A stretch of 14,206 bases of DNA from Thermoplasmatota archaeon (GTDB taxonomy: Archaea > Thermoplasmatota > Thermoplasmata > GCA-020350865 > JAUVCJ01): positions 1 through 14,206 of the forward strand of contig JAUVCJ010000036.1 of the NCBI GenBank assembly GCA_030595765.1, given 5' to 3'. Of this stretch, positions 13,667 to 14,206 are shown in pieces. The position numbers and the translations under genes were made by a program. The number at the start of each line of letters is the position of its first letter. Position 1 is the first letter of the stretch. The notes under the pieces are model-generated. The model did not search any database. It saw nothing but the letters and a program-made list of their open reading frames with translations, and had not been told where the DNA came from.

Positions 13667-14206
13667 ATGATAACCCTGCTTGGTGTAGGCCATGTTTTTG
13701 ACATCACAGCGCAGGTGCGCGATGTTGTGATGGCGATTCATCCCGGAGTGGTAGCAGTAGAGCTGGACAAGTACCGCTACGAAGCACTACGGAATGGTAC
13801 CCCAAAGGGAAACATGCCACTTACTTACAAGCTAATGGCAAGATTCCAGGAGCGGATGGCTGGCAAGTTTGGTGGCGGCGATGTTGGAAAGGAGATGCTG
13901 GCGGCAGTGGATGCCGCGCGTGAGATAAGAGCTGGTGTGGCCTTCATCGATGTGACAATGCAGGTTGTTCAGAAGTTCATAGGCGGCATGGGCAGAAAGG
14001 AGAAGCTGAAGCTTTTCATGGGCGGTGTTGGAGGCCAGTTCGTCTCCAAAAAGAGGGTTGAGAAGGAGCTGGAGAAGTTCAACGAAAGTCCTGAAGAATA
14101 CATGGAGCTATTTGAGGAGCATCTACCAGGGCTCAAGAAGGCGCTGGTGGACGACAGGAACATGTTCATGGCACGCAACATCAGGATGCTTTCTGACAAG
14201 GAACAT
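13667..14206 (+). CDS. TraB/PrgY-family protein, N-terminal part
   Basis: The gene continues past the right edge; 180 residues are visible. It opens MITLLGVGHVFDITAQVRDVV, corresponding to the family's conserved G-T-A-H-V start (GVGH at 6-9 here), followed by VVAVELDKYRY (Glu32-Leu-Asp34, Arg37), the second family motif. A Gly-rich, amphipathic middle follows, then VDDRNMFMARNI near the end, matching the conserved ER/DR-x2-M-A element. TraB/PrgY proteins were first linked to pheromone shutdown in enterococcal conjugation; their core resembles the Tiki/GumN protease-like fold. Archaeal members often have C-terminal membrane helices, which would lie outside the window. ATG 13667 is preferred because conservation starts there; in-frame ATG 13634 would add MLLPTQCLILG. 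Neither has a clear SD. The function in archaea is not established. Confidence 0.88.
   Translation, partial: MITLLGVGHVFDITAQVRDVVMAIHPGVVAVELDKYRYEALRNGTPKGNMPLTYKLMARFQERMAGKFGGGDVGKEMLAAVDAAREIRAGVAFIDVTMQVVQKFIGGMGRKEKLKLFMGGVGGQFVSKKRVEKELEKFNESPEEYMELFEEHLPGLKKALVDDRNMFMARNIRMLSDKEH

Overview
The window looks like chromosomal DNA from a member of the Thermoplasmatota or a related euryarchaeal lineage. The archaeal evidence is direct. It has a homodimeric-type archaeal NAC protein with a C-terminal UBA domain, a TraB-family protein beginning MITLLGVGH, and an archaeal-type GlmU-like sugar nucleotidyltransferase of about 401 residues. Several starts lie about 25-35 nt downstream of TATA-box-like sequences with little or no leader, while other genes have Shine-Dalgarno (SD) motifs. 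Nothing points to a phage, plasmid or insertion sequence, and I see no tRNA, rRNA or CRISPR array. The lineage call is inference from gene content.

Layout. Positions 1-1756 (minus) hold a UDP-GlcNAc precursor operon: the GlmU-like enzyme followed by glmS, which runs off the left edge. A divergent intergenic region (1757-2044) carries a promoter for each direction. Positions 2045-8944 (plus) hold the most unusual part, a two-gene operon. The first gene encodes a 1201-residue predicted surface protein with a Gly-Asn-rich repeat tract, a signal anchor, a large sequon-rich ectodomain and a C-terminal anchor. Twelve nucleotides later comes a 1093-residue protein with two zinc ribbons, a long acidic linker, about eight membrane segments and a TPR array. 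purA (8946-10241, minus) converges on it with one base between the stop codons. A divergent region with a 35-bp repeat array separates purA from an unrecognised multi-pass membrane protein (10428-11123). Then come a WalJ/YycJ-like metallo-beta-lactamase-fold protein (11365-12102), a 31-bp repeat array, a creatininase-family amidohydrolase (12272-12982), a 16-bp repeat array with a T-rich terminator-like tract, NAC (13216-13602), and a TraB-family protein cut by the right edge (13667-14206).

How the genes fit together. GlmS and the GlmU-like enzyme supply UDP-GlcNAc for glycan synthesis. The neighbouring surface protein has 26 N-X-S/T sequons and is a plausible glycoprotein, although the two operons diverge and no glycosyltransferase is visible here. 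The surface protein and the zinc-ribbon/membrane/TPR protein are probably co-transcribed and may act together at the membrane, one presenting a large exterior domain and the other a large cytoplasmic interaction surface. I do not recognise this pair as a named system. The remaining genes are housekeeping or poorly characterised. A recurring oddity is the number of tandem repeats: three intergenic arrays with unrelated units and repeats inside both large genes.
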